DNA from: an uncultured Spirochaetaceae bacterium
GTDB lineage: Bacteria > Spirochaetota > Spirochaetia > Sphaerochaetales > Sphaerochaetaceae
Direction of reading: 5' to 3'
Assembly: GCA_900315435.1 (NCBI GenBank)
Contig: OMYY01000010.1
Coordinates: forward strand, 1-64,000
DNA length: 64,000 bases
A model generated the notes under the pieces. It searched no databases and was not told the origin of the DNA. It saw nothing but the letters and a program-made list of their open reading frames with translations. The position numbers were made by a program, and so were the translations under genes. Below, piece after piece: positions 43,413 to 51,809 of the stretch; position 1 is the first letter of the stretch; each line of letters begins with the position of its first letter.

Positions 43413-43462
43413 TTGACAAGGGAATCGTCTTGGTTATAAATTGCTAATAACAACAATTGCTA
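43413..43462 (+). promoter_or_regulatory. Promoter with candidate MarR operator repeats
   Basis: TTGACA (43413-43418), a 16-base spacer and TATAAA (43435-43440) form a strong promoter. Direct repeats AATTGCTA at 43439-43446 and 43455-43462 cover the -10 end and the expected start of transcription, with 16 bases between repeat starts. The MarR-type gene follows at once, so negative autoregulation is likely. Confidence 0.55.
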
Positions 43463-43485
43463 GTATCAAATATATGGAGCTGACC

Positions 43486-43854
43486 ATGATTGATTTCTGC
43501 GCCTTGCGTACATTGACCAGCGACTTGCAGCAAGTGGAAGAGGATCTTGTCGACGCATACGGGCTGACCATCCAGCAGGCGTCGGTGCTCTGCGCCGTAG
43601 AAAGCGGGTACGGGGAACCAGGCGCTCTGGCCTTCCAGATGCGCCTTTCCCCCTCCCGTCTGACCCGGCTGCTTGATGCGCTTGAGAAGCAGGGGCTGGT
43701 GGAACGTACCGCCTCGGCGCGCGACCGGCGGAGCGTATGCATAACGCTGACCGCCAAAGGGAAGGAGAAGCTGGACGTGATCCACCATGGTTCCGTCTCG
43801 CTTCCTTCTTACATCGAATCCATGATTTCAGCCCGCAAGGAGGAACGAGGATGA
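43486..43854 (+). CDS. MarR family transcriptional regulator
   Basis: 122 residues, slightly short for MarR. The winged helix reads QQASVLCAVESGYGEPGALA, FQMRLSPSRLTRLLDALEKQ, then GLVERTASARDRRSVCITLT with the wing arginine/aspartate motif DRR. The start at 43486 follows GGAG. It overlaps the reductase fusion gene by four bases and probably controls it in response to an oxidant, persulfide or disulfide signal. Two Cys residues near the N-terminus and one in the wing are candidate sensors, but this is inference. Confidence 0.86.
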   Translation: MIDFCALRTLTSDLQQVEEDLVDAYGLTIQQASVLCAVESGYGEPGALAFQMRLSPSRLTRLLDALEKQGLVERTASARDRRSVCITLTAKGKEKLDVIHHGSVSLPSYIESMISARKEERG

Positions 43855-46274
43855 GCAAGAAGACCTATGTCGTTGTCGGTGGAGTGGCCGGAGGAGCAGG
43901 TGTCGCCGCCCGGATCAGGCGGCGTGACGAAGAGGGAACCATCATCCTGTTTGAGCAAGGCCCGTATGTGAGTTTTGCCAATTGCGGACTGCCGTACTAT
44001 GCCGGAGGGGTCATCCAGGACCGGAAGAACCTGCTGGTCACCCCTATCGAGACGCTCAGGGACGTGTTCCGCATCGATGTCCATACCCAAAGCAAGGTGA
44101 CCCGTATCGATCCCAAGCGCAAACTGGTCACGGTCGTCTCCGATGGAGCCGAGTCGTCCTATCCCTATGACGAGCTGGTGCTCAGCCCGGGAGCCAAACC
44201 GTTTGTCCCTCCCATCGCCGGAGTGGAGGACGAAGCAGTCCTGACGGTCCGCTCCATCCCTGACATAGACAAGGTCGTCGGGCATATCGCGGGGGCGAGG
44301 CGTGCCACGGTGGTCGGGGGTGGCTTCATCGGCATCGAGATGGCGGAGAATCTGGTCCGGAAGGGCCTTTCGGTCAGTCTTGTGGAGGCTGCGGACCAGT
44401 GCATGACGACCCTCGATCCGGAAATGGCGGCATCGGTGCATCGCGAGCTCTCTAACGGGGGTGTCGAGCTGCATCTTGCTTCCTCCGTCCAAGCCATCAT
44501 CCGTCAGGGAAGCGTGGTAACCGTCAGGACGAGCAAGGGCGATGTGGAAGGCAACGACTTCGTCATCCTCGCTATCGGCGTGCGCCCTGATAGCACGCTG
44601 GCGAAGGATGCCGGTCTCGCGCTCGATGGCCGTGGGTATATCCTGGTCAACGAACGGTTCCAGAGCAGCGACCCGCACATCTATGCGATCGGGGATGCCA
44701 TCGCCTATCCCTCTCCATTTGATGGCAAGCCGATTGCGGTGGCGCTTGCCGGACCGGCCAACAAGATGGCGCGGCTGTGTGCCGACAGCATGGTAAGCGG
44801 TACGTGCACGCCCTATCCCGGAACCTATGGCGCCTCGATAGCCAAGGTATTCGACCTCGAGGCAGGCAGTGTCGGGCTCAATGAGCGGCAGGCCGGGACG
44901 ATGGGATATGCGTATGCCGTCGCCGTCACCCATGGCATGGACCATGCCTCCTACTATCCCGGCGCGAAACCGCTGTCGGGGAAAATCATCTATGAGAGAC
45001 AGAGCGGCCGGCTTCTCGGCGGCCAGATGGTCGGCTACGGCGGGGTAGTGGCCCATGTGGATGTGCTCTCCGCCCTGATCGCCAAAGGCGGGACGGTCTA
45101 CGACCTCGCGGCATTCGAGCAGGCCTATGCTCCTCCGTTCGGTTCGGCGAAGGATATCCTCAACATGCTCGGTTTCATCGCCACCAACTGTCTGGAAGGA
45201 CTCGACCAGGTGGTGACATGGAATGAAGCCGACCGGATGGTGCGGGACGACCACGCCCTCGTCGTGGACGTGCGGACTCCTGACGAGGTCGTCCTCGGCT
45301 CCTATCCAGGCGCTCTCCCTATTCCCCATCGCGAGATCCGGGACCGTATGGAAGAGATTCCGACCGACCGTCCGGTCATCCTGATGTGCGCCATCGGGCT
45401 GAGGGGCCACATCGCTCTCCGCATTCTCCGCCAACATGGCTATACGCAGGTGTGGAACATGACCGGTGGCTACAAGACATGGAGCGCGATGCACGAAACC
45501 GTTCTGCGGAACGCAGGACCGACGGGCCACAGGGAACACGCGGCTCCTTCTCGCCTGGTCCTTGACGCCTGCGGGCTATCCTGTCCCGGTCCCATCGTGG
45601 CCCTGAAGGGGAAGATGGACATGTTGAAGGAAGGGGATGTGCTCGAGGTGCACGCGACCGATCCCGGTTTTGCCAATGACGTGGTCTCCTGGTGCTCCAT
45701 GACGGGCAACACGTTGCTTGATTCCGCCCGGTCCGCCGGCATGACCATCGTCCATATCCGCAAAGGTGCGCGACCCGTGGCAGGAAGCAACGGGCCCTCT
45801 CTGGCGAAAGGAGCGTCGATCATCGTTTTCTCCAACGACTTCGACAAGGTCTTTGCCGCCTTCGTGCTTGCGAACGGCGCTGCGGCAAGCGGCAAGCCTG
45901 CGGTGATGTTCTTCACCTTCTGGGGCCTTTCCGTACTGAGGAAGCAGCCAGGAAAGAACATCCATAAGAGTGCGGTGGAAAAGATGTTCGGCGCCATGCT
46001 TCCCAAGGACATGGACCATCTGGGACTTTCGAAAATGCGGATGGGAGGCATGGGCAAACGGATGATGCGAAAGCGCATGCGCGCGAAGCAGGTCGCCCAG
46101 CTGAGGGCCATGTACGAGGACGCGAAGCGTCAGGGAGTGCGTTTCATTGCCTGCCAGATGTCGATGGACGTCATGGGACTGACCAAAGAAGAGTTGCTTG
46201 ACGGCGTCGAGGTTGGCGGGGTGGGCACCTACATGCAGGCGGCTAGCTCCAGCGACGTGAACCTGTTCATCTGA
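43851..46274 (+). CDS. CoA-disulfide reductase-like / rhodanese / TusA / DsrE fusion
   Basis: 807 residues with four modules. Residues 1-450 are an FAD/NAD(P)H disulfide reductase with VVVGGVAGGAGVAAR and the single redox Cys45 in SFANCGLPYY, the CoA-disulfide/persulfide reductase type. Residues about 455-550 form a rhodanese domain with Cys513 in MCAIGLRGH. Residues about 568-640 are TusA-like with Cys578 in CGLSCPGP. Residues about 650-807 are DsrE-like, with KMFGAMLPKDMDHLGLSKMR. All catalytic Cys residues are present. The protein should move persulfide sulfur and reduce it with NAD(P)H in the cytoplasm. It is coupled to a MarR regulator. Confidence 0.9.
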   Translation: MSKKTYVVVGGVAGGAGVAARIRRRDEEGTIILFEQGPYVSFANCGLPYYAGGVIQDRKNLLVTPIETLRDVFRIDVHTQSKVTRIDPKRKLVTVVSDGAESSYPYDELVLSPGAKPFVPPIAGVEDEAVLTVRSIPDIDKVVGHIAGARRATVVGGGFIGIEMAENLVRKGLSVSLVEAADQCMTTLDPEMAASVHRELSNGGVELHLASSVQAIIRQGSVVTVRTSKGDVEGNDFVILAIGVRPDSTLAKDAGLALDGRGYILVNERFQSSDPHIYAIGDAIAYPSPFDGKPIAVALAGPANKMARLCADSMVSGTCTPYPGTYGASIAKVFDLEAGSVGLNERQAGTMGYAYAVAVTHGMDHASYYPGAKPLSGKIIYERQSGRLLGGQMVGYGGVVAHVDVLSALIAKGGTVYDLAAFEQAYAPPFGSAKDILNMLGFIATNCLEGLDQVVTWNEADRMVRDDHALVVDVRTPDEVVLGSYPGALPIPHREIRDRMEEIPTDRPVILMCAIGLRGHIALRILRQHGYTQVWNMTGGYKTWSAMHETVLRNAGPTGHREHAAPSRLVLDACGLSCPGPIVALKGKMDMLKEGDVLEVHATDPGFANDVVSWCSMTGNTLLDSARSAGMTIVHIRKGARPVAGSNGPSLAKGASIIVFSNDFDKVFAAFVLANGAAASGKPAVMFFTFWGLSVLRKQPGKNIHKSAVEKMFGAMLPKDMDHLGLSKMRMGGMGKRMMRKRMRAKQVAQLRAMYEDAKRQGVRFIACQMSMDVMGLTKEELLDGVEVGGVGTYMQAASSSDVNLFI

Positions 46275-46335
46275 CAGGCCCAGACGCGCACCTGGTGGAC
46301 ATCCGGGTGCGGACGGGAAGGGCCAGACAAGGATG

Positions 46336-47679
46336 TCAGGAGGATAGGTGCCTGTCGCGTTTCTTCAGATGAAGGAAAAACCCTGCGCACAGGATGATCT
46401 GGAGGATTGTCGAGCAGGGGATGGCGAGACCGATGGAAAACAGGCTTCCTATCGCGCGGCTCATGCCATACGAGACAGGAATCCGTACCAGGAAGGCGCT
46501 TATGACCCCCTGCACCATGACAAAACCCGTATGTCCGATTCCGTTGTAGAAGCCGACCAGACAGAACAGGAAGCAGGTGAACAGGCAGTCGATGCCGTAG
46601 GCTTTCAGATATTCGGCAGCGGCATTGGTGACCGCCATGTCCGAAGAGAAGATGGAGCAAAGGATGTCCCCATGGAAAAACGCAAGATAGAACATGCCAA
46701 TGCCGATGAGGGTCGAGAGCGCGATCGCATACTTCGTCCCGGTGACAGCCCGGTCCATTTTCCCGGCTCCCTTGTTCTGTGCGACGAACGATGACATCGA
46801 CTGCATGAATGCCGACGGCACGAGCATGATGAATGCGCAGACCTTTTCCGCGACGCCGACAGCCGCGGATGCCGTGACGCCGAGCGTGTTCACGATGGCA
46901 AGGATCACCAGAAATGAAATGCTGACCAAGAAATCCTGCAGGGCAATCGGTGCCCCGAAACGGACGATCTTTGACGCGATGGATTGCTGCAGACGGATCC
47001 TGCCGGGGCCGAACGTAAAGGGAAGAGGCCGTTTCCGTATGAGGAAGAACGAAACGATGACGCTGATCGCCTGGGAAACGACAGTCGCGAGCGCCGCACC
47101 GGCACTACCCATGCCCAATCCGCTGACCAGAAGGAGGTCGCCGAAGATGTTGGCCACGGCGGCAATCATGACGGTCATGAGTGGAGTGGTGGAATCTCCG
47201 ATGCCCCGGAAAACGGCTCCCAGCACGTTGTAGGCGACAATCATGATGGTGCCGGCACCACAAATCTGGATGTAGCGCATCGTCTGCGGGAACGATTCCT
47301 CCGGAGCGTGCATGAGCCTGGCGAGGTTTCCGGAGGCAAGAGGCACGACGATGGTCAGGATGACGCCGATTCCAAAGAAGAGGATGATGCTTGTGCCGAT
47401 GATGTCGCCACCGGACTCCTTGTCGCCTTCACCGATCTTCTGTCCGAGGTAGACGGTCGTCCCCATGGCAAAGCTGACAATCAGGTTCGTCATGGTTGCC
47501 ATCAGCTGGGAGCCGATGGCGACTCCTGAAACATCCGCGCTTGTCCCGAAATGTCCTACGACGAGCAGGTCGACGGCCCCATAGAGCGCCTGCAGGAACA
47601 TGGCGAGAAGCACGGGTCCTGCAAAACGGACGAGCGGTCCTACGATCTTTCCTTTGGTAAAATCCATTGTGCGAGCCAT
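46336..47679 (-). CDS. MATE family efflux transporter with attenuator-like leader
   Basis: 447 residues and twelve predicted helices. GPLVRFAGPVLLAMFLQALY, GAVDLLVVGHFGTSADVSG and YIQICGAGTIMIVAYNVLGA are MATE signatures of the NorM/MepA-like branch. The start at 47679 lies 12 bases after GGAGG; a reading frame to 47769 runs through the terminator hairpin and is not coding. Only 38 bases separate the start codon from an intrinsic terminator at 47711-47764, so expression probably depends on read-through of that leader. Confidence 0.88.
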   Translation of the reverse strand: MARTMDFTKGKIVGPLVRFAGPVLLAMFLQALYGAVDLLVVGHFGTSADVSGVAIGSQLMATMTNLIVSFAMGTTVYLGQKIGEGDKESGGDIIGTSIILFFGIGVILTIVVPLASGNLARLMHAPEESFPQTMRYIQICGAGTIMIVAYNVLGAVFRGIGDSTTPLMTVMIAAVANIFGDLLLVSGLGMGSAGAALATVVSQAISVIVSFFLIRKRPLPFTFGPGRIRLQQSIASKIVRFGAPIALQDFLVSISFLVILAIVNTLGVTASAAVGVAEKVCAFIMLVPSAFMQSMSSFVAQNKGAGKMDRAVTGTKYAIALSTLIGIGMFYLAFFHGDILCSIFSSDMAVTNAAAEYLKAYGIDCLFTCFLFCLVGFYNGIGHTGFVMVQGVISAFLVRIPVSYGMSRAIGSLFSIGLAIPCSTILQIILCAGFFLHLKKRDRHLSS

Positions 47680-47710
47680 GACGGCACCTCCGATGCTTTG
47701 TCCTGGAAAC

Positions 47711-47764
47711 AACAAAAAAGCCGGATAAGACACGGGCATCGCAGCCTGTTGCCTTATCCGGCTT
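47711..47764 (-). terminator. Intrinsic terminator in the leader of the MATE gene
   Basis: On the minus strand AAGCCGGATAAG pairs with CTTATCCGGCTT (12 pairs, plus strand 47718-47729 and 47753-47764), followed by TTTTT and TGTTG. The 23-base loop is itself GC-rich. It could end transcription from the MORN-like gene 200 bases upstream, but its placement directly before the MATE ribosome site, with further inverted repeats upstream, fits an attenuator or riboswitch expression platform. Confidence 0.7.
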
Positions 47765-47851
47765 GTCATTTACGTCGTATCAAGAAGGAGACGAATGACT
47801 TGCCTCCGTGCAAGCAGTCCGTACGTTACTGCACACACGTGTAAAAGTCAA
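47765..47851 (-). promoter_or_regulatory. Structured upstream leader or promoter region of the MATE gene
   Basis: The minus strand has TTGACT (complement of 47846-47851) with TAACGT 17 bases on, overlapped by the palindrome ACACGTGT. Downstream, GTGCAGT pairs with ACTGC..GCAC, and GGAG (in GGAGGCAAG) with CTCC (in CGTCTCC). These are candidate leader stems ahead of the terminator. No known riboswitch consensus was recognised. Confidence 0.35.
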
Positions 47852-47966
47852 TGGCGCATATCTGAAGCTTTCGAAGATGCAGAGAGGATTGCCGGGCAAA
47901 GGACGATGGAACAGAGGCCTGACAATCAGGTTCGTCCTGGCCGCCATCACTTGAAAGTGGATGCTT

Positions 47967-48320
47967 TCATTCGAAAGTAGTGAAGCCGTCACCGTTTTCG
48001 TAGGAGCGCGAGACCGTTTCATCCGGACCATAGGTGTCGTATCCATAGCCGTTGTCGTAGGAATGCGATATTGTTCCGTTCGGACCGTAGGTGGTAAAGC
48101 CGCCTATGCCGTCGGGGTAGCATACCTTCTTGCTTCCGTCCGGATAGTAGGCGGTGTAGCAATACCCGTCGAAGGTGGTGCGTGTCTTCGTGCCATCCCG
48201 ATGGAAGGTCACATAGCCTTCCTCTCCGTCCTCATAGCTTTCCACCTTGCCTTTTTGCGGTACCGCACAGAGATTCTGACAGCAGAGGACTGCCAGAAAT
48301 ACAATGACATATGCGCTCAT
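47967..48320 (-). CDS. Exported MORN-like repeat protein
   Basis: 117 residues. An N-terminal hydrophobic segment (MSAYVIVFLAVLCCQNLCAV) looks like a signal peptide. The remainder is four to five repeats of about 20 residues: GYCYTAYYPDGSKKVCYPDG, GGFTTYGPNGTISHSYDNG and GYDTYGPDETVSRSYENG. The YPDG/YGPNG turns recall MORN or beta-hairpin repeat proteins. The start at 48320 has GGAG at suitable spacing. Function unknown; a cell-surface or periplasmic structural role is plausible. Confidence 0.65.
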   Translation of the reverse strand: MSAYVIVFLAVLCCQNLCAVPQKGKVESYEDGEEGYVTFHRDGTKTRTTFDGYCYTAYYPDGSKKVCYPDGIGGFTTYGPNGTISHSYDNGYGYDTYGPDETVSRSYENGDGFTTFE

Positions 48321-48524
48321 GGTCATGCTCCATCGACATGATATGGCAATTGCGGACACTTGTGAATTGCTCGTAGTGTGATTTCCTCCTCTTTCGCCCC
48401 AGGAACGGGATTTTCCTGAGACGGCTTCGTGCTATGCAAGATTGCATGTCGGCGACTATGATGGATGTCAGGACGAAAGACTCTTCCTCCATCGTTGCCC
48501 CGGAAGGGAAAGGCAGGAGCATCT

Positions 48525-50750
48525 ATGCGGTTTTCAAAAGTGGCAAGCGTGCCTCTCGTGCTTCACGACCCGTATTTCAGCATTTGGTCATCCTACGACC
48601 ATCTCAACGATGGCGAGACGACCCATTGGAGCGGGAACCCATACCATCTTCGAGGGTATGTCGATGTCGGTGGAAAGCGTTTCTGCTTTCTCGGGAATCC
48701 GGGGCTTGCGACGCCGCTGCCCCAGGTGTCGCTCGACATCTCTGCGACAAGGACAGTATGCGGGTTCGAGAACGGGACGATGGCTTTTACCACCAGTTTT
48801 CTTTCGCCTCTTGTCCTTTCCGACCTTGCGCTTGCTTCCCGGCCGGTCAGCTACCTTTCCGTTTCCTTCTCCCGCATGCCCGATGAGCCGGTGGAAGTCG
48901 TCTTCCAGGTTGATGGAACGGTGGTCTGCCATGACGATGATGCGGTCGACGGATATGTGACGGAGGACAAGCGCTTCTGTTGGGGAAGCATGGGAAAGGC
49001 GAACCAGTCGCCCCTGTCCGAGAGCGGGGATAAGGTGACCGTGGACTGGGGTTGGGTGTTCTTCGGGGGGGAGCGTGGCCATGCCCGGATTGCCTTTGAC
49101 CGGTTGGAGCGGACGTTGGAGATTGCATTGCGCCCGGATTCTTGCGGGGAAGCCCATTGTGTCCTCGCCTATGACCAAGGCTACGTGGTTGATTATTTCG
49201 GGACTTTGCTCCGCGGTTATTGGCGGACCAGGTGGTCGACGATGGAAGAGGCGATTGGAGACGCGTTGGCAAGCCGCCAGGAGGTGGAATCGCTGTGTGC
49301 CTCGATTGACGCGAAGGTCGAGCGCGAGGCAGAGGCGGCCATCAACGCCGATTATGCCCGTCTCTGCGCGGTGAGCTGGAGGGTTGCGGTCGCCGCCCAT
49401 CAGATTGCCGTTGGTCCGGAGGGCGAAGTGCTCTTCCTTTCCAAGGAAAACAGCTCCAACGGCTGTATCGCCACCGTAGATGTCTCCTATCCCTCGGTGC
49501 CTCTCTTCCTATTGGAAGGAAAGGATTGCATCATGGGGATGCTTGAGCCGGTCTTCACCTTTGCCCGCAAGCCTGTCTGGAACAAGCCATACGCTCCCCA
49601 TGATGTGGGCCGGTTCCCCTATGCGACCGGGCAGGTCTATGGGCGGAATCCCCAGTGGAGCACGGAAAAGCGGTCCGATGCGGCCACTCTTGTCAATCCT
49701 CCCTACGCCCGTTATCCGGCGTCGGCTGACGTGTACGATGGAGAGATGCAGATGCCGGTGGAGGAATGCGGGAACATGCTCATCCTCTGTGCCGCGTTGA
49801 TGCTCCGTTATGGAAAGACTCCTCTGGTCTCGCACCATCTCGATTTGCTCAAACAGTGGGCCGACTATCTGGTTTCCTATGGTCTCGATCCCGGTTCCCA
49901 GTTGTGCACCGATGATTTCGCCGGACACCTGGCACACAACGCGAATCTCGCCGTCAAGGCGATTTTCGGCATCGAATCCTACTCGTTGCTGGTCGGGGGG
50001 ACGGAAGGGGCGGCGTACCACGCCATCGCCAAGGACTACGCCGCCCGTTGGGAGCGTATGGCCTTTACGGGAGACCACACGGTGCTTGCCTATGGCATGA
50101 AGGAAAGCTGGTCTCTGCTCTACAACATGGTCTGGAACCGGATCTTCCCAAGGCCGCTTTTCTCCGAGACGGTCACCAAGGCCGTGAGCGCGTTTTACAA
50201 AGGAAAACTCAACGAGTGGGGGATTCCCTTGGACAGTCGCAAGGACTACACCAAGAGCGACTGGACGATGTGGGTGGCGGCCCTTTCCCTGGATGGGGAA
50301 CTACGGCAAGCGCTTGCCGGGCGGCTGTGCCACTTCCTCATCGATAGTCCGTCCCGCATTCCCTTCAGCGACTGGTACGACACCAAGACCGGCCGATTCG
50401 TGAGTTTCATCGCGCGGAGCGTCCAGGGAGGCATCTTCATGCCGCTTTTGGTACGGCATTGGAATCAAAAGGGGAATAGGCGATGGGGTTCTCTTCTGAT
50501 GCATGAGGAAGCGTCGCATCACAAAGGTGGCTTGATTGTCTCGTGCCAGGAGCTGGACGACGAGCCGTTGCATAGCTCGTTCATCATGGGCCGCATGGTC
50601 CTTGCCGCCTTGGGCCATGCCAACACGCTCGAGAAAGGGATGGAAAACAACGAGATAGTGGGCGTCGGGTGCGAGATTGTCGCTTTGGACGCTACCGACC
50701 GGCCCCATTTCTACGGGATATCGGTGGATGAACTATTGCAAGAGCAATAA
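48525..50750 (+). CDS. DUF4965/DUF5127/DUF1793 glutaminase-like protein
   Basis: 741 residues. The N-terminal part (VASVPLVLHDPYFSIWSSYD, HLRGYVDVGG) and the C-terminal (alpha/alpha)6-like part (FPYATGQVYGRNPQ, MPVEECGNMLILCAALMLRY, DYTKSDWTMWVAAL) are typical of the large family related to fungal glutaminase A and widespread in gut and soil bacteria. There is no signal peptide, whereas fungal members are secreted. The bacterial family is often found with glycan-degradation genes, and its true substrate is uncertain. The start at 48525 follows GGCAGGAG. Confidence 0.82.
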   Translation: MRFSKVASVPLVLHDPYFSIWSSYDHLNDGETTHWSGNPYHLRGYVDVGGKRFCFLGNPGLATPLPQVSLDISATRTVCGFENGTMAFTTSFLSPLVLSDLALASRPVSYLSVSFSRMPDEPVEVVFQVDGTVVCHDDDAVDGYVTEDKRFCWGSMGKANQSPLSESGDKVTVDWGWVFFGGERGHARIAFDRLERTLEIALRPDSCGEAHCVLAYDQGYVVDYFGTLLRGYWRTRWSTMEEAIGDALASRQEVESLCASIDAKVEREAEAAINADYARLCAVSWRVAVAAHQIAVGPEGEVLFLSKENSSNGCIATVDVSYPSVPLFLLEGKDCIMGMLEPVFTFARKPVWNKPYAPHDVGRFPYATGQVYGRNPQWSTEKRSDAATLVNPPYARYPASADVYDGEMQMPVEECGNMLILCAALMLRYGKTPLVSHHLDLLKQWADYLVSYGLDPGSQLCTDDFAGHLAHNANLAVKAIFGIESYSLLVGGTEGAAYHAIAKDYAARWERMAFTGDHTVLAYGMKESWSLLYNMVWNRIFPRPLFSETVTKAVSAFYKGKLNEWGIPLDSRKDYTKSDWTMWVAALSLDGELRQALAGRLCHFLIDSPSRIPFSDWYDTKTGRFVSFIARSVQGGIFMPLLVRHWNQKGNRRWGSLLMHEEASHHKGGLIVSCQELDDEPLHSSFIMGRMVLAALGHANTLEKGMENNEIVGVGCEIVALDATDRPHFYGISVDELLQEQ

Positions 50751-51011
50751 GTATCCCTATCCAGCCCTTCATGGCGGATTGCGCTGCATATGAGGAATGC
50801 ATGCACGCCGAGATTTCGCAGGACCACGATGCATGCCTAAACGGCAGCTACCAAAAGAGTGTCGATTCCTGATCTCGACCTGTTTCGCATGCAGGAAGCA
50901 GGCGTGTGCATTCCCTTCTCTTCACCCCTGCGCTTTTGCAATAATGCCAGCAAGCGCAATACGGACGTTCCTGCACCAATATTCTTCTCAAGCCGGAGGC
51001 GTGGTCCATTC

Positions 51012-51809
51012 CTATTGCCATGATGCAATGCAACCGGAGGAGTGCGAGACAAGGAACTCTCTTAGGATTCCACTGTTGTCTACCTGTCTCTGCAGGCCGA
51101 AGACACAGGCCAGCACCACATAGATGACGGTTGTGAAATACCGGTAGACTACGTTTGCCGAAGTGCGGCCGTTGTATCTGTTGACCATCTCGACCACCTC
51201 CGCCGGATGGTTCATGACATTGTCGTCATGGAAGTCCCGACAGTTCTGATCAAGAAAAAAGACGGCAAGAGCCTCAAAGTTGTTGGCAATATAGTCCTCC
51301 ACACTGCATCCAAGGCGCATCGTATCATTGATGTATATGTTTCTTTCCTTCTTGTATGTCCGCAGATGGTCGACTGCAAGCTCTTTCCTTCGTCCAGGAT
51401 CCGACATCACTTCAATGCATGGGGAACTAAGCAAAAGCAGTCCGGTATCCGTCTCGTCCTGATGCAGGCGGAATATCTCCTCTAGGTCCTTGTTTGAGGT
51501 GTAATCCACATCAAAAATGAGAAATATGAAGTTGAAAGGGGACTCTCTTTTCCCGAATCTGAAACTGAGTTCAAAGTCTTCCTCGCCATAAAGCTTCAAC
51601 AGTTCTCCCAGCCGGTTTTTTGGTGCCTGTACGATGAGGACATGATCATCTCCCCGGTGGAGTTCCGTTTCGGCGAGCTCCAGCTCGCCCAGTTCCGCAT
51701 AGGTCGAGATACGGCCCTGCACATCGACAACCATCCCGTAACGTTCCAAGACACGCTGGAATATATGTTTTTCCGTCCTTTCGCCTTCCACGATGAGGAG
51801 GTATCTCAT
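51012..51809 (-). CDS. TOPRIM/RloB-like protein of a two-gene candidate defence module
   Basis: 265 residues. MRYLLIVEGERTEKHIFQRV carries the acidic EGE motif near the N-terminus (8-10), and FLIFDVDYTS has a DxD pair (Asp100, Asp102). Both are as in TOPRIM-like and RloB-type nucleases. The gene overlaps the upstream AAA ATPase gene by four bases (ATGA). ATPase plus TOPRIM partners are known in the PARIS (AriA/AriB) and RloA/RloB-type arrangements, where the TOPRIM protein is the effector. The 260 bases between this stop and the DUF4965 gene show no other feature. Confidence 0.65.
   Translation of the reverse strand: MRYLLIVEGERTEKHIFQRVLERYGMVVDVQGRISTYAELGELELAETELHRGDDHVLIVQAPKNRLGELLKLYGEEDFELSFRFGKRESPFNFIFLIFDVDYTSNKDLEEIFRLHQDETDTGLLLLSSPCIEVMSDPGRRKELAVDHLRTYKKERNIYINDTMRLGCSVEDYIANNFEALAVFFLDQNCRDFHDDNVMNHPAEVVEMVNRYNGRTSANVVYRYFTTVIYVVLACVFGLQRQVDNSGILREFLVSHSSGCIASWQ

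Noticed and set aside
43809-45539. Minus-strand open frame of 576 codons inside the reductase fusion gene
   Set aside because: Antisense shadow of a gene with four intact catalytic domains.
47967-48250. CRISPR-like or tandem DNA repeat array
   Set aside because: The periodicity of about 60 bases reflects repeats of the encoded protein. There are no spacers and no exact short repeats.
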